From Rugamonas apoptosis (GTDB lineage Bacteria > Pseudomonadota > Gammaproteobacteria > Burkholderiales > Burkholderiaceae_D), in assembly GCF_014042355.1 (NCBI RefSeq), contig NZ_JACEZU010000014.1, positions 1 through 64,000 on the forward strand: 64,000 nucleotides of DNA, written 5' to 3'. Each line of letters opens with the position of its first letter. The stretch's first letter is position 1. Position numbers and translations under genes: made by a program. Shown one piece after another: positions 52,444 to 62,097 of the stretch. The notes under the pieces are model-generated. The model made no database searches. It was not told the origin of the DNA and saw nothing but the letters and a program-made list of their open reading frames with translations.

Positions 52444-52644
52444 TTATTGGTACAGCGCGACGATCAGCGCGCCGAAGATGCAGACCAGCAGGCAAAGCCG
52501 CACCAGCGCGGGGTGCCACGCTTGCCGGTACAGGCCCACATGGCCCAGCACGCGGTCCAGCACACCTTGCAGCAGCAGGCTGGCGATGAACAAGGGCAGC
52601 AGGGTCGGCATCAGCACACCGAAAATGGCGATCTCACGCGGCAT
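52444..52644 (-). CDS. DUF1656 (AaeX-like) small membrane protein
   Basis: A 66-residue protein with two membrane helices (LMPTLLPLFIASLLLQGVL and LCLLVCIFGALIVALY). It matches the small AaeX-like protein that accompanies AaeA/AaeB pumps. Its start overlaps the end of the FUSC gene by 11 bases, so the two are translationally coupled. Confidence 0.9.
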   Translation of the reverse strand: MPREIAIFGVLMPTLLPLFIASLLLQGVLDRVLGHVGLYRQAWHPALVRLCLLVCIFGALIVALYQ

Positions 52645-54775
52645 GGTTGGTGTCTCCTGGTACTTGCGGCATCTGGTCCAGCAAGGAGGTGTAAATGGAA
52701 TGCAGGTCCGTCAGCGCCGTGCGCAGGCGCACCTGGCGCGCCGGTGTGGCCTCGGCCAGCGCTTCGCGGATGGGCGGGCCGGCTTGCAGCACGGCGTATT
52801 GCACGGCTGCGCTGCTGGCGCGGTTGGGCGCGCGGAAGTAGGCGGCCAACTGGTCCACGCACAATGCCAGCGCATTGCGCACCGGGCCCGCTTCGCTGGC
52901 GGCGATCAGCTGGCGCATCTCGATCACGGAATGGCCCAGCTCCAGCAAGGTCAAGCCCTGGCGCACGACGGCGCGCGCGGGCGCACCGGGCGCGGGGCCG
53001 GCGGCGGCGTTCAGTTGGCTCAGTAAATCGCGCACGCGGTGGTCGAAGCGGTGCTTGCGGCGGAACAGCGCGCCCTTGCAGATGGCCAGCGCCTCGCGCC
53101 ACAGGGCGGCGGCGATGTGGTCCTTCTGGCCCATGGTGTGCTCCGGCAGCAGCACGGCGAAGATGGCCCAGGCCAGCGCCACACCCACCGGCATCGCCAG
53201 CGTGTTGCTGAGGAAGGCGGCGCCGTCATACTGCATCTGGTTGAGCGGCGCGATCACCTGGGCGGCGAACATGGTCAGGCCCAGGCCCACGCCGGCGCGC
53301 TTGGGATCGGTGGTCAGGTAGCTGCCCAGCGCGAACACGGGCAGGGCGGCCAGCACCAGCATGGGGTAGCCGCTGGCGCGCACCACCAGCAGGTATTCGC
53401 ACAGGAACGACAGCGGCCACGCCAGCAGGAAGCCGGCCATCACCTGCCGTATCATCGCCACCGGCCGCGGCGAGGACGAGGCCAGCGCGCAGAAGATGGC
53501 CGTCATGATGATGGCCCCGGCGGCATAGGGCCAGGCCAGCCAGTACCACAGCGTGGCGCCGGCCAGCAGCGCGCCGGCCGCGCGCACGCCGCTGGCCAGC
53601 ACGATGCCGGTTGGCGTGCGCGGGCTGTAGGCGACCGGGTCGCTGACTTGCATCTGGCGTTGCTGGGTCAGGCCGTGGTAGAGAGCGGCGAAGGCGCCGA
53701 TGTCGCGCACGAAGCGGTCCAGCAGTTCCAGCGCCGTATCGAACGCGATTCGCTGCGCGCGTTCGGGCTTGAGCAGTGCCGCCTGTGCCTGTGCCTGGGC
53801 CGCCTGCCGCGCCAGCGTGGCGCGCACATGCTCCATGCGCGCGCCGGACAGGTCCTCGCGCAAGGCCGCAGCCACCGTGGCGTGCAGCGGTTCGATCAGC
53901 GCCAGCACAGGCGAAGGCGGGTGGGCGCGCAGCCGGCGCAGCAAACGGTGCAAGGTGTAGCAGGTGGTGAGCGCCGACATGAAGGCGTTGTTGAAGGCGT
54001 GCAGTTGGCGCGTGTGGGCGCGGGCATGGGCCGCTTCGAAAAAGGCGGCGGCGCGGCCCGATTCCAGCGCGGCGATGTCGGCCGCGAAGCGCAGGTGGTG
54101 CAGCTCGATCTGGGCCGGCGACAGGCTGTGTTCCAGCGTCTGCTGGCAGAAGGCGATGAAGCTGTCGTAGCGGGCCTGCACGGTGCGCATCACCTGGCGC
54201 GACTGGTGGCGGGGGAACAGCACGTCGTGCACCACGGCCGCGCAGATCACGCCCAGCCCCACTTCCGTCACGCGGGTAACGGCCAGGGTGAACACGGTGG
54301 TGGGATGGTCGATGGCCGGCACGGCGATCATGCAGGCCGTGTAGCCGGCCAGCACGAAGCTGTACGATTGCTGGTTGCGGTGCATGGCCGCGCCGGCCGT
54401 GCACAAGCCTATCCACAGCGCCAGCGCCAGGAACAGCGCCACCGGTTGTTGCGGGAAGATGGCCACGATCAGCAGCGCGCTGGTGCAGCCGACCAGGGTA
54501 CCCAACAGGCGGTAGAAGGCTTTTTCCAGCACCATGCCGCTGCTGGGCAGGGCCAGGATGAAGGTGGTGGTCATCGCCGTGTTGGGCGAATCGAGGCCGA
54601 GACGGAACGCCAGCCACAGCGCGGAGAAGGCGGCCAGCATGGCCTTGGCGACGAAGATCCAGCGCTCGCCTTCGCTGGCGCGCCAGTCGCGCAGCTGATG
54701 GATCAAGCTCGCCGCCAGTTTTTTTCCCGCTCTGCTGGCCGGGTGGGGAAGGTCGGTGGCGGGAGCGGGGATCAT
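52634..54775 (-). CDS. FUSC-family efflux pump (AaeB-like)
   Basis: A 713-residue inner-membrane protein. The FUSC pattern is two hydrophobic blocks (about residues 60-170 and 390-510), each with several helices (AMTTTFILALPSSGMVLEKAFYRLLGTLVGCTSALLI). They are separated by a long cytoplasmic helical region. It exports aromatic acids or other amphiphiles with the HlyD adaptor and outer-membrane factor of this cluster. It is in an operon with MarR upstream and DUF1656 downstream. Confidence 0.92.
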   Translation of the reverse strand: MIPAPATDLPHPASRAGKKLAASLIHQLRDWRASEGERWIFVAKAMLAAFSALWLAFRLGLDSPNTAMTTTFILALPSSGMVLEKAFYRLLGTLVGCTSALLIVAIFPQQPVALFLALALWIGLCTAGAAMHRNQQSYSFVLAGYTACMIAVPAIDHPTTVFTLAVTRVTEVGLGVICAAVVHDVLFPRHQSRQVMRTVQARYDSFIAFCQQTLEHSLSPAQIELHHLRFAADIAALESGRAAAFFEAAHARAHTRQLHAFNNAFMSALTTCYTLHRLLRRLRAHPPSPVLALIEPLHATVAAALREDLSGARMEHVRATLARQAAQAQAQAALLKPERAQRIAFDTALELLDRFVRDIGAFAALYHGLTQQRQMQVSDPVAYSPRTPTGIVLASGVRAAGALLAGATLWYWLAWPYAAGAIIMTAIFCALASSSPRPVAMIRQVMAGFLLAWPLSFLCEYLLVVRASGYPMLVLAALPVFALGSYLTTDPKRAGVGLGLTMFAAQVIAPLNQMQYDGAAFLSNTLAMPVGVALAWAIFAVLLPEHTMGQKDHIAAALWREALAICKGALFRRKHRFDHRVRDLLSQLNAAAGPAPGAPARAVVRQGLTLLELGHSVIEMRQLIAASEAGPVRNALALCVDQLAAYFRAPNRASSAAVQYAVLQAGPPIREALAEATPARQVRLRTALTDLHSIYTSLLDQMPQVPGDTNHAA

Positions 54776-54790
54776 GGTGGCGATGTCAGG

Positions 54791-55288
54791 TTATGTGTGT
54801 TTTTCTAAATTGTTCAACTGTCGCTTGAACAGGGCTTCAAGTTGCGCCACTTCTTCCGGGCTGTAACCGTCGTAGGCGCGGGTGGTCGATTGCCACACTT
54901 CGGGCAGCACTTTCGATACCAGCTCGCGGCCGGCGTCGGTCAGCGCGATCATCACGCAGCGCCGGTCGCCGGGGCGGTTGCCGCGCGTGATCAGGCCCTG
55001 GGCTTCCAGGTCGTTGCACACGCGCGTCAGGTTGGCCGGTTTTTCCATGCAGGCTTCGCCCAGCGTGGAGGCGGTCGACATCTCGTCGTCCGAGCCGTAC
55101 AGCACGGCCAGCACCATGTAGCTGGCGTCCACCAGCTCATACTTGCGCAGCGCGGCGTTGGTCAAATCCTTCATCCGTTTCTGGATGTGGTACGTCATGC
55201 GCATCAGGCGCATCAAGTCTTCCGGGAAGTCCGGCACGCGGGCATGGATGTTTTTCAGGCGCTTTTTAGTCGCTTCAAAACTGCTCAT
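54791..55288 (-). CDS. MarR-family transcriptional regulator
   Basis: A 165-residue winged-helix dimer. The HTH region is MSTASTLGEACMEKPANLTRVCNDLEAQGLITRGNRPGDRRCVMIALTDAGREL, with the wing DRR signature. N-terminal helices and the C-terminal helix make the dimer interface. GAGGAG precedes the ATG. It lies between the outer-membrane factor and pump genes, so it probably represses this efflux cluster and responds to an aromatic effector. The 48-base gap upstream contains the partly palindromic AGTACAATC region. Confidence 0.92.
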   Translation of the reverse strand: MSSFEATKKRLKNIHARVPDFPEDLMRLMRMTYHIQKRMKDLTNAALRKYELVDASYMVLAVLYGSDDEMSTASTLGEACMEKPANLTRVCNDLEAQGLITRGNRPGDRRCVMIALTDAGRELVSKVLPEVWQSTTRAYDGYSPEEVAQLEALFKRQLNNLEKHT

Positions 55289-55336
55289 TGCCTACTCCTC
55301 TGCGAATTCGAAAGGCTTGATTGTACTATCGAAGCG

Positions 55337-56821
55337 TCACGGCAAATCCAGTTTCACGCCCCCGCCTAACGCGGCCATCAATTCGGCGTAATTGTCCAGC
55401 TGGCGGCTGGCCACCTGCGCCACTTGCCGCTGTTCCTGCAGCAGCGCGATGCGGGCGCCTATCTCGTTGGCCTGGTCCGTCAGGCCGGCGCGCCACGCCT
55501 GTTCGGCCAGCCGGTGCGCCTGCCGGGCCGAGGCCAGCGCCTGCCGGTTCAGGCGGGCCTGTTCCTGCTCGGCGCGGTCGCGGGTGACGGCGTTGGCCAC
55601 TTCTTCCAGCGCGTGCAGCACGGTGGCGTTGTACTGCTCGACGGCGCCGTCGTAGACCGCGCTCTGGCCGGCCAGCTGGCTGCGCAAGCGGCCCCCTTCG
55701 AACACGGGCAGGCTGATGGCCGGCGCGATGCCGCGCATGGCCGATCCGGCTTCCAGCAGGTGGCCAAAGCCCAGCGCCTGCACGCCCGCGAACGCGGTCA
55801 GGTTGATGTTCGGGTAGAACGCCGCCTTGGCCACGTTGATGCGCTGCGCCGCCGCTTCCACCCGCCAGCGCTGGGCTGCGATGTCGGGCCGGCGGCCCAG
55901 CAGTTCGGCTGGCAGTTCAGCCGGTAATGCGATCGGTAATGCGGCAGCTGACACGCCGGCCGATGCTGCTGTGGCCGGCAATGTCTGGCCTTGCTCCGGG
56001 GCCAGGATCAGCCTGGGCCGGGCGATCGACTCGCCGTCGCCCGGTCCCTTGCCGATCAGTGCCGCCAACTGGTTGCGCAGCAGGGCGATGGTGGTGCCGA
56101 TCTGCTCCTGCTCGCGCCGGCCAGCGGGCAGCGTTGTTTCAATACTGGTCACGTCGATGGCGCTGGCCAGGCCGGCCGCCTGGCGCCGCCGCGTGAGGTC
56201 GAGCAGGCGTTCGCGCTGCGCCAGCGTGGCCGCCGCGCTGTCCTCCAGCGTGTAGTTCAGCGCCAACTGGATGTAGGCGCGCACGATGGCCGATTCCAGC
56301 GCCAGCCGCGCCATCTGCGTTTCAGCCGACGCCAGTTGCACGTCGCCCAGCGCGGCGGCCAGCGCCGCGTGGTCGCGGCCCCACAGGTCCAGGTCATAGG
56401 AGCCAGACAGGATGGCCGTGTTGTTCCACGCGTAGTTGCCTGCCAGCGGAGGCGGCACCATGGCGTGCGCCGAGAACAGCTCGCGCTGGGCGCTGGCGGC
56501 GGCATCCACCCGGGGCAGGGTCGCCGCCTCGGTGATGCCGGCCAGCGCGCGCGCCTGGCGCACGCGGGCCTGGGCCGCGTGCAGGCTGGGGTTGTCGGCC
56601 AGCGCGCTGGCCATCAAGCGATTCAGCTGCGGGTCTTGCAGCGCTTCCCACCACTGCTCCTGCGGCCACGCCGCATGCGCCATGGCGCCCTTGATCGCCG
56701 CACCCGCGTTGACGCTGGTGGCGTCAAGCTTGTGGGCCTGGGGCGCGATGCCGCCCATGTCAGCGCAGGCCGCGAGGGTCAGCGCCAGGGTGGCGGCGGC
56801 GGCGATACGGATCGCTTGCAT
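55337..56821 (-). CDS. NodT-family outer-membrane efflux lipoprotein
   Basis: A 494-residue outer-membrane factor. The lipobox is LTLAACADM (Cys at residue 19), so the N-terminus is lipidated. Two repeats of the TolC-like OEP domain are visible (QARALAGITEAATLPRVDAAAS; ARQAHRLAEQAWRAGLTDQANEIGARIALLQEQRQVAQ). Conserved LGRRPDIAAQRWRVEAAAQRINVAKAAFYPNINLTAFAGVQ is typical. It opens the channel for the pump encoded downstream. It is the first gene of the minus-strand cluster and is preceded by the DUF4148 gene. Confidence 0.94.
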   Translation of the reverse strand: MQAIRIAAAATLALTLAACADMGGIAPQAHKLDATSVNAGAAIKGAMAHAAWPQEQWWEALQDPQLNRLMASALADNPSLHAAQARVRQARALAGITEAATLPRVDAAASAQRELFSAHAMVPPPLAGNYAWNNTAILSGSYDLDLWGRDHAALAAALGDVQLASAETQMARLALESAIVRAYIQLALNYTLEDSAAATLAQRERLLDLTRRRQAAGLASAIDVTSIETTLPAGRREQEQIGTTIALLRNQLAALIGKGPGDGESIARPRLILAPEQGQTLPATAASAGVSAAALPIALPAELPAELLGRRPDIAAQRWRVEAAAQRINVAKAAFYPNINLTAFAGVQALGFGHLLEAGSAMRGIAPAISLPVFEGGRLRSQLAGQSAVYDGAVEQYNATVLHALEEVANAVTRDRAEQEQARLNRQALASARQAHRLAEQAWRAGLTDQANEIGARIALLQEQRQVAQVASRQLDNYAELMAALGGGVKLDLP

Positions 56822-56845
56822 GATGGCGTGGTGGGCAGGGCGCGA

Positions 56846-57157
56846 TTACTTGGCGAAGTGCTTGCGGGTCTGGGCCACGTCGAAATCGGCTTCCGTTTCA
56901 GGGATGGTGCCGTTCTTGCGGGCTTCCAGCAGTTCGGCGATGACCTGGGCGCGGGTCAGGCCGGTGGCGGCGGGACGTGCGGCGGCGACAGCGGCGACGG
57001 CGGTATTGGCTTGCGCGGCTTGTGCGCTCACGGCGGCGGTGGCGGCGGGCGCGGTGGCCTGCTGCGTGGTGGGCGAGCCGGTCTGGGCGTAGGCGCCGGC
57101 GGTGGCGAAGGAAGCGGCGATGGCGAGGGCGACGGTGATGCGTTGTTTGGCGTTCAT
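56846..57157 (-). CDS. DUF4148 domain protein, secreted
   Basis: A 103-residue protein with a signal peptide (MNAKQRITVALAIAASFATAGAYAQ). An Ala/Thr-rich stretch is followed by the short DUF4148 motif LTRAQVIAELLEARKNGTIPETEADFDV. This is a common betaproteobacterial periplasmic protein with no known role. A clear CAGGAG lies before ATG 57157. It may be cotranscribed with the outer-membrane factor gene 25 bases downstream. Confidence 0.85.
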   Translation of the reverse strand: MNAKQRITVALAIAASFATAGAYAQTGSPTTQQATAPAATAAVSAQAAQANTAVAAVAAARPAATGLTRAQVIAELLEARKNGTIPETEADFDVAQTRKHFAK

Positions 57158-57542
57158 GGTGATTCTCCTGAGTGAGGCAAGCGTCGGCGGCGCCGGCGGG
57201 CTTGCGATATGTGGCGCTACTGACATGCAGGCCGGATGCCACTGACCGGTCGCCCAAGCGTTACAGCAAGCTGCTGAGTTCCTTTGCTTTCTGCATTTGC
57301 TTCATTGAGGTAAATTATAGTCGTGAATATTACATTTGTAAATTAAATGTGACTATCGCTCTCATAGGGATAGTTGATGGGGTGAAACGGAGAGGGAGAT
57401 GCCGGCGCGAGCGGCCGGCGGCGGCTGGGGAGGGCGCCGGTAGAACTGGGACGTCAGAACCTGGGACGCCGGAATGCGGGACGTAACACGGGTGACGGCA
57501 TCGTGTTACGTCCCGATTTCCCAGGTGGCTAGCGGGCGTTGC
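57158..57542. other. Intergenic region with a long perfect hairpin
   Basis: 385 bases between the DUF4148 gene and the aldo/keto reductase gene. The left part is AT-rich (57290-57365) and holds the promoter of the minus-strand cluster. The right part carries short repeats of GGGACG and the hairpin described separately. Confidence 0.45.
57477..57515. repeat. Perfect 14-bp inverted repeat, shared arm with 24.7 kb hairpin
   Basis: CGGGACGTAACACG (57477-57490) pairs with CGTGTTACGTCCCG (57502-57515) over an 11-base loop, and partial pairing extends outward. The 17-base GTGTTACGTCCCGATTT at 57503-57519 is identical to 24711-24727. There is no T-run, so it may be a REP-like element. It could also be the terminator of the minus-strand reductase gene. 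Confidence 0.8.
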
Positions 57543-58583
57543 TTAGCGGTGGCTGGACGACCCGGCCCACAGGTTGATGCCGCCTTCCTGTGCGCAGGCG
57601 TCGATGGCGGCCAGTTCCTCGGCGCTGAACTGGAGGTTCTGCAGCGCCGCCACGTTCTCGCGGATCTGCGCGCTGTTGCTGGCGCCGATCAGGGTGGAGG
57701 TGATGCGGGCGTCGCGCAGCACCCAGGCCAGCGCCATCTGGGCCAGCGTCTGGCCGCGCGCGGCGGCGATGTCGTTCAGCGCGCGCACCCGGGCCAGGTT
57801 TTCCGGGCTCAGATGGGATGTTTGCAGGGAGCCGCCGCCGGGCCGGTTGATGCGGGCGTCGGCCGGCACGCCGTTCAGGTATTTGTCGCTCAATATGCCC
57901 TGGGCCAGCGCCGTGAACGTGATGCAGCCTATGCCTTCGCGGCCCAGCGTGTCGAGCAAGCCTTCCGTCTCGATCCAGCGGTTCAGCATGTTGTAGGACG
58001 GCTGGTGGATCAGGCATGGCACCTTCCATTCGGCCAGCAGGCGCGCCGCCTCGGCCGTCTTCTCGGCCGAATAGGACGACACGCCCACGTACAGCGCCTT
58101 GCCCTGTTGGACCGCCGTGGCCAGCGCGCCCATGGTTTCCTCCAGCGGTGTGTCCGGATCGAAGCGGTGCGAATAGAAGATGTCCACGTAGTCCAGCCCC
58201 ATGCGCTTCAGGCTCTGGTCCAGGCTGGCCAGCACGTATTTGCGCGAGCCGCCGCCCTGGCCGTAGGGACCGGGCCACATATCCCAGCCGGCCTTGGTGG
58301 AGATGATCAGCTCATCGCGGTAGGGCCGGAAGTCTTCGCGGAAGTGGTGGCCGAAATTGGTTTCGGCCGTGCCGTAGGGCGGGCCGTAATTGTTGGCCAG
58401 GTCGAAGTGGGTGATGCCCAGGTCGAAAGCCGTGCGCAGCATGTCGCGCTGGGTGGCCAGCGGCGTGGTGTCGCCGAAGTTGTGCCACAGGCCGAGCGAC
58501 ATCAGGGGCAGTTTCAGGCCGCTGCGGCCGCAGCTGCGGTACTGCATGGCCTCGTAGCGGTGGCGGGATGCGTGGTAGGTCAT
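57543..58583 (-). CDS. YghZ/GAP-reductase-type aldo/keto reductase
   Basis: A 346-residue NADPH-dependent aldo/keto reductase. Conserved features are FDLANNYGPPYGTAE (Asp and Tyr), ISTKAGWDMWPGPYG (Lys) and DIFYSHRFDPDTPLEETMGAL (His). The C-terminus has LIGASNSAQIRENV for cofactor binding. It is closest to the L-glyceraldehyde-3-phosphate reductase group (AKR14). It is monocistronic, and its start is followed divergently by the permease gene at 58770. Confidence 0.92.
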   Translation of the reverse strand: MTYHASRHRYEAMQYRSCGRSGLKLPLMSLGLWHNFGDTTPLATQRDMLRTAFDLGITHFDLANNYGPPYGTAETNFGHHFREDFRPYRDELIISTKAGWDMWPGPYGQGGGSRKYVLASLDQSLKRMGLDYVDIFYSHRFDPDTPLEETMGALATAVQQGKALYVGVSSYSAEKTAEAARLLAEWKVPCLIHQPSYNMLNRWIETEGLLDTLGREGIGCITFTALAQGILSDKYLNGVPADARINRPGGGSLQTSHLSPENLARVRALNDIAAARGQTLAQMALAWVLRDARITSTLIGASNSAQIRENVAALQNLQFSAEELAAIDACAQEGGINLWAGSSSHR

Positions 58584-58769
58584 GGCGTCGATTCCGTTGG
58601 TTGTTCGTGATGTCGATTATAGACAGGGCTGGCGGCGGGCGTCGTCCGGCCACACCGCTCATTCCCGCCGATATGCAGACTGTCGCCGCTATCGCCGTTG
58701 TATCGCAATTGCGGCGCGCGCCGCGCCGCTGTTTGACATGATTGCCTTCCTGTTAATAGTGAGCATGCC

Positions 58770-61343
58770 ATGTTCAGACTCTCCTTTACCATGACCCTGC
58801 GCGACTGGCGCGCCGGTGAACTGCGCTTCCTGCTGCTGGCGTTGACGCTGTCGGTGGCGGCGCTGTCGACCGTGAATTTTTTCGTGGACCGCCTGCGCAC
58901 CGGCCTGGAACGCGACGCGCACCAGATGCTGGCCGCGGACCTGGAACTGGAATCAGACCAGCCGCTGGACGGCGCCTGGCTGGCCGAAGCGCAGCGCCGC
59001 GGCTTGCACCACGCCGACACCGTCTCCTTATTCACCATGGCCGTGGCAGGCGAGGGTGAGCAGGCCACGTCGACGCTGGTGGCGCTGAAAAGCGTGAGCG
59101 AAACCTACCCCTTGCGCGGGCGCCTGCGTGTGCGGCTGCAGGAAAGTGACGCCGTCAGCGAAACGCCGCCCGCGCCCGGCACCGTGTGGGTGGATGCCAC
59201 GCTGCTGGCGAGCCTTCGGCTGCATGTCGGCTCGGTGCTGAGCGTCGGTGAGCGCAGCCTGACCGTGGCCCAGGTGCTGACGGCCGAACCGGATGCCGGT
59301 GTCGCCTTCCTGGCGCTGGCGCCGCGCGTGATGATGGCCAACGCCGACCTGGCCGCCACCGGGTTGCTGCAAGCGCACGCCATCGCCAACTACCGATTGC
59401 TGCTGGCGGGATCGGCGCAGCAGGTGAGTGGTTACGAGCGCTGGGCCAGGGACCGCATGGCGGCCGCTCCCATCAAGAGCGTGGCGTTGAACAGCTTCGC
59501 ATCGAAGCGCGGTGACGCCAGCGAGACGCTCGATCAAACCCGGCAATTCCTGTCGCTGGCCAGCCTGCTCACGGCATTGCTGGCGGCGCTGGCCGTGGCG
59601 CTGGCCGCGCGCCGTTTCGTGCGGCGCCACCTGGACGCCTGCGCCATGCTGCGCTGCCTGGGCCTGACCCAGGCCCGCTTGACGTGCTTATTCGCGCTGG
59701 AATTCCTGCTGCTGGGCCTGGCCGCCGGCGCGGCCGGCGTGGCCATCGGCTACGGCAGCCATTTCGCGCTGGTGAACTGGCTGGGCCAACTGGCGCCGGC
59801 CGGCCTGCCGCCGCCTGGCTGGGCGCCCGCGCTGCAAGGCATGGCGGCCAGCCTGATACTGCTGCTGGGCTTCGCGCTGCCACCCGTGCTTCAGCTGCGC
59901 AACGTGCCGCAATTGCGGCTGCTGCGGCGGGACACGGCGCCACCCCAGGCCAGCGCGCTGGGCGGCTACGTGCTGGGATTGGCCATGTTCGGCAGCCTGC
60001 TGGCATGGCAGACGGGCGATGTGATGCTGGCGCTGGTCGCGGGCGGTGCGTTCGTGGTGGGCGGCGCGGCGTTCGCCTTGTTGGCCTGGCTGGGACTGGC
60101 GCTGCTCAAGCGCTCGCGCGGCGCATTCGTACATGCGGCCTGGCGACTGGCCGTCACCGACATGACGCGCCAGCCCGGCGCCACCGTGTTGCAGGTGACG
60201 GCGCTGGCGCTGGGCCTGACGGCGCTGCTGCTGTTGACGGTGGTGCGCGCCGATTTACTGGCGGCGTGGATGGGGGCCACCCCGGTCGGCGCGCCCAATC
60301 AGTTTGTCATTAATATCCAGCCCGACCAGCGGGACGCGATCGACGCGCGGCTGCGCGGTTACGGCGCGCCGCAACAGCAGGCACAGACCCGCGCACGGCT
60401 GCTGCGCATCAACGGCCGCGACGCGCTGGAAGTGGCTGCTGGCGGCACGGAGGGCGCCAAGGACAGCCCCAAGGACAACGCCAAGAACAACGCCAAGGAC
60501 AGCGGCAAGCGCGGCCCCTCGCGCGGCGTGCGCGAAATGCTGGCGCGCGAAATCGACATCGGCCACGCGGCCACGCTGCCGTCCTCCGACAAGCTCACTG
60601 CCGGCAACTGGTACGGCGGCGAGACGGCTGGCATGCCGGCCATTTCCATCGAGGAGAACATGGCCGCCGATCTCAAGCTCAAGCTGGGCGACACCTTGCA
60701 GTTCGATGTGGCGGGCCAGGCACTGCAAGCGCGCGTGTCCAACCTGCGCAAGGTGGACTGGCGCGCGCACCAGATCGGGAACCTGCTGCTGATGCACCCC
60801 TCGGCCATGCGTGGCTTGCCCGCCACCTGGGCCGTGGCCGTCCACGTGCCGGCCGACGACCTGCTGTTCGGCACCCGGCTGGCGCGTGACTTTCCCAACC
60901 TGACCGTGGTCGACCTGCGCGCCATCCTGCGCCAGGTGCAGCGCATGCTGGCGCAGGCCGTGGCGGCGGTGCAGTTCCTGTTCGCGTTCACGCTGGCAGC
61001 CGGTGTGCTGGTCTTGTACGCCGCGCTGGCCGGATCGCACGACCTGCGCGCGCGCCAGGCGGCGCTGCTGCGCGCCCTGGGCGCCACGCGCGGGCGGCTG
61101 GCGCAGGCGCAATGGATAGAACACCTGCTCACCGGCGCCCTGGCCGGCCTGCTGGCCGCTGCCAGCGCCACGCTGGCCAGTTGGGCGCTGTCGCGCTACA
61201 GCTTCCACCTGGCCTGGAGCTGGTCGCCGTTGCTGCTGGCCGTAGGTATGGCCACCGGCGCCGCGTGCGCGTTGGCCGGCGGCTGGCTGGGATTGCGCAA
61301 TGTGTTGAACCAGCCGCCGTTGCTGGGCCTTCGATCCAACTAG
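58770..61343 (+). CDS. FtsX-like ABC permease (YbbP-type)
   Basis: An 857-residue inner-membrane permease with an N-terminal anchor, FtsX-like permease domains (near residues 250-400 and 720-850) and large periplasmic regions. Typical blocks are RQFLSLASLLTALLAALAVALAARRFV and LALGLTALLLLTVVRADLL. A hydrophilic Lys/Asp/Asn-rich low-complexity insertion lies at about residues 562-585 (EGAKDSPKDNAKNNAKDSGK). It is not seen in the usual family profile. It pairs with the ATP-binding subunit 20 bases downstream. The exported substrate is unknown. Confidence 0.9.
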   Translation: MFRLSFTMTLRDWRAGELRFLLLALTLSVAALSTVNFFVDRLRTGLERDAHQMLAADLELESDQPLDGAWLAEAQRRGLHHADTVSLFTMAVAGEGEQATSTLVALKSVSETYPLRGRLRVRLQESDAVSETPPAPGTVWVDATLLASLRLHVGSVLSVGERSLTVAQVLTAEPDAGVAFLALAPRVMMANADLAATGLLQAHAIANYRLLLAGSAQQVSGYERWARDRMAAAPIKSVALNSFASKRGDASETLDQTRQFLSLASLLTALLAALAVALAARRFVRRHLDACAMLRCLGLTQARLTCLFALEFLLLGLAAGAAGVAIGYGSHFALVNWLGQLAPAGLPPPGWAPALQGMAASLILLLGFALPPVLQLRNVPQLRLLRRDTAPPQASALGGYVLGLAMFGSLLAWQTGDVMLALVAGGAFVVGGAAFALLAWLGLALLKRSRGAFVHAAWRLAVTDMTRQPGATVLQVTALALGLTALLLLTVVRADLLAAWMGATPVGAPNQFVINIQPDQRDAIDARLRGYGAPQQQAQTRARLLRINGRDALEVAAGGTEGAKDSPKDNAKNNAKDSGKRGPSRGVREMLAREIDIGHAATLPSSDKLTAGNWYGGETAGMPAISIEENMAADLKLKLGDTLQFDVAGQALQARVSNLRKVDWRAHQIGNLLLMHPSAMRGLPATWAVAVHVPADDLLFGTRLARDFPNLTVVDLRAILRQVQRMLAQAVAAVQFLFAFTLAAGVLVLYAALAGSHDLRARQAALLRALGATRGRLAQAQWIEHLLTGALAGLLAAASATLASWALSRYSFHLAWSWSPLLLAVGMATGAACALAGGWLGLRNVLNQPPLLGLRSN
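60456..60510 (+). repeat. Tandem AAGGACAACGCC-type repeat in the permease gene
   Basis: Imperfect units of about 12-15 bases (GCCAAGGACAGC, CCCAAGGACAAC, GCCAAGAACAAC, GCCAAGGACAGC) encode the Lys/Asp/Asn stretch of the permease. Tandem repeats of this kind vary in copy number between strains. Confidence 0.75.
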
Positions 61344-61363
61344 CTCACTTTGGGAGACAAATA

Positions 61364-62086
61364 ATGACAACCATGGAATTCGCCCGCGCCGCCGCCGCGC
61401 AAGCCCTGCATCCGGCCATCGCCGTGCGGGGATTGAGCAAGACCGTGACGGATGCCGGTGGCGCGCTCACCATCCTGCATGCCGTCGACTTTACCGTGCT
61501 GCCCGGCGAAACTGTCGCCATCGTGGGCGCCTCCGGCTCCGGCAAGTCCACCTTGCTGGGATTGCTGGCGGGACTGGACCTGCCCACGGACGGCACGGTT
61601 GAACTGCAACAGACCGACATCTTCGCGCTGGATGAAGACGGCCGCGCCCAGTTCCGACAACGCCATGTGGGCTTTGTGTTCCAGTCCTTCCAGTTGCTGC
61701 CTCATTTGACGGCGCTGGAGAACGTGATGCTGCCGCTGGAGCTGCGTGGCGACCGCCAGGCGCGCGTCAAGGCCGAACGCGTGCTGGAACGGGTAGGGCT
61801 GGCGGCGCGGCTGCGCCACTATCCGCGCTACCTGTCGGGCGGGGAACAGCAGCGTGTGGCGCTGGCACGCGCCTTCGTGTGCGAGCCGCCGCTGCTGCTG
61901 GCCGACGAACCGACCGGCAGCCTGGATGCGGCCAGCGGCGAAGCGGTGATGGAACTGATGTTCGAATTGAACCGCGAGCACGGCTCCACGCTGGTGCTGG
62001 TCACCCACGATATGGCGATCGCGGCCCGCTGCGGCCGCACTTTGCACATGCGCGCCGGCCGCCTGGCCTGCGCCGTACAACCATGA
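61364..62086 (+). CDS. ABC transporter ATP-binding protein (YbbA-type)
   Basis: A 240-residue ATPase of the MacB/LolD-like group. Walker A is GASGSGKSTLLGLLAG, signature LSGGEQQRVALARA, Walker B LLLADEPTGSLD, and H-loop VTHD. The Q-loop is VFQSFQLLPHLT. The start ATG 61364 follows GGGAGA. It overlaps the next gene by ATGA, or is 11 bases apart if the later start is used. It energises the FtsX-like permease. Confidence 0.95.
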   Translation: MTTMEFARAAAAQALHPAIAVRGLSKTVTDAGGALTILHAVDFTVLPGETVAIVGASGSGKSTLLGLLAGLDLPTDGTVELQQTDIFALDEDGRAQFRQRHVGFVFQSFQLLPHLTALENVMLPLELRGDRQARVKAERVLERVGLAARLRHYPRYLSGGEQQRVALARAFVCEPPLLLADEPTGSLDAASGEAVMELMFELNREHGSTLVLVTHDMAIAARCGRTLHMRAGRLACAVQP

Positions 62087-62097
62087 AAGGACGAACG

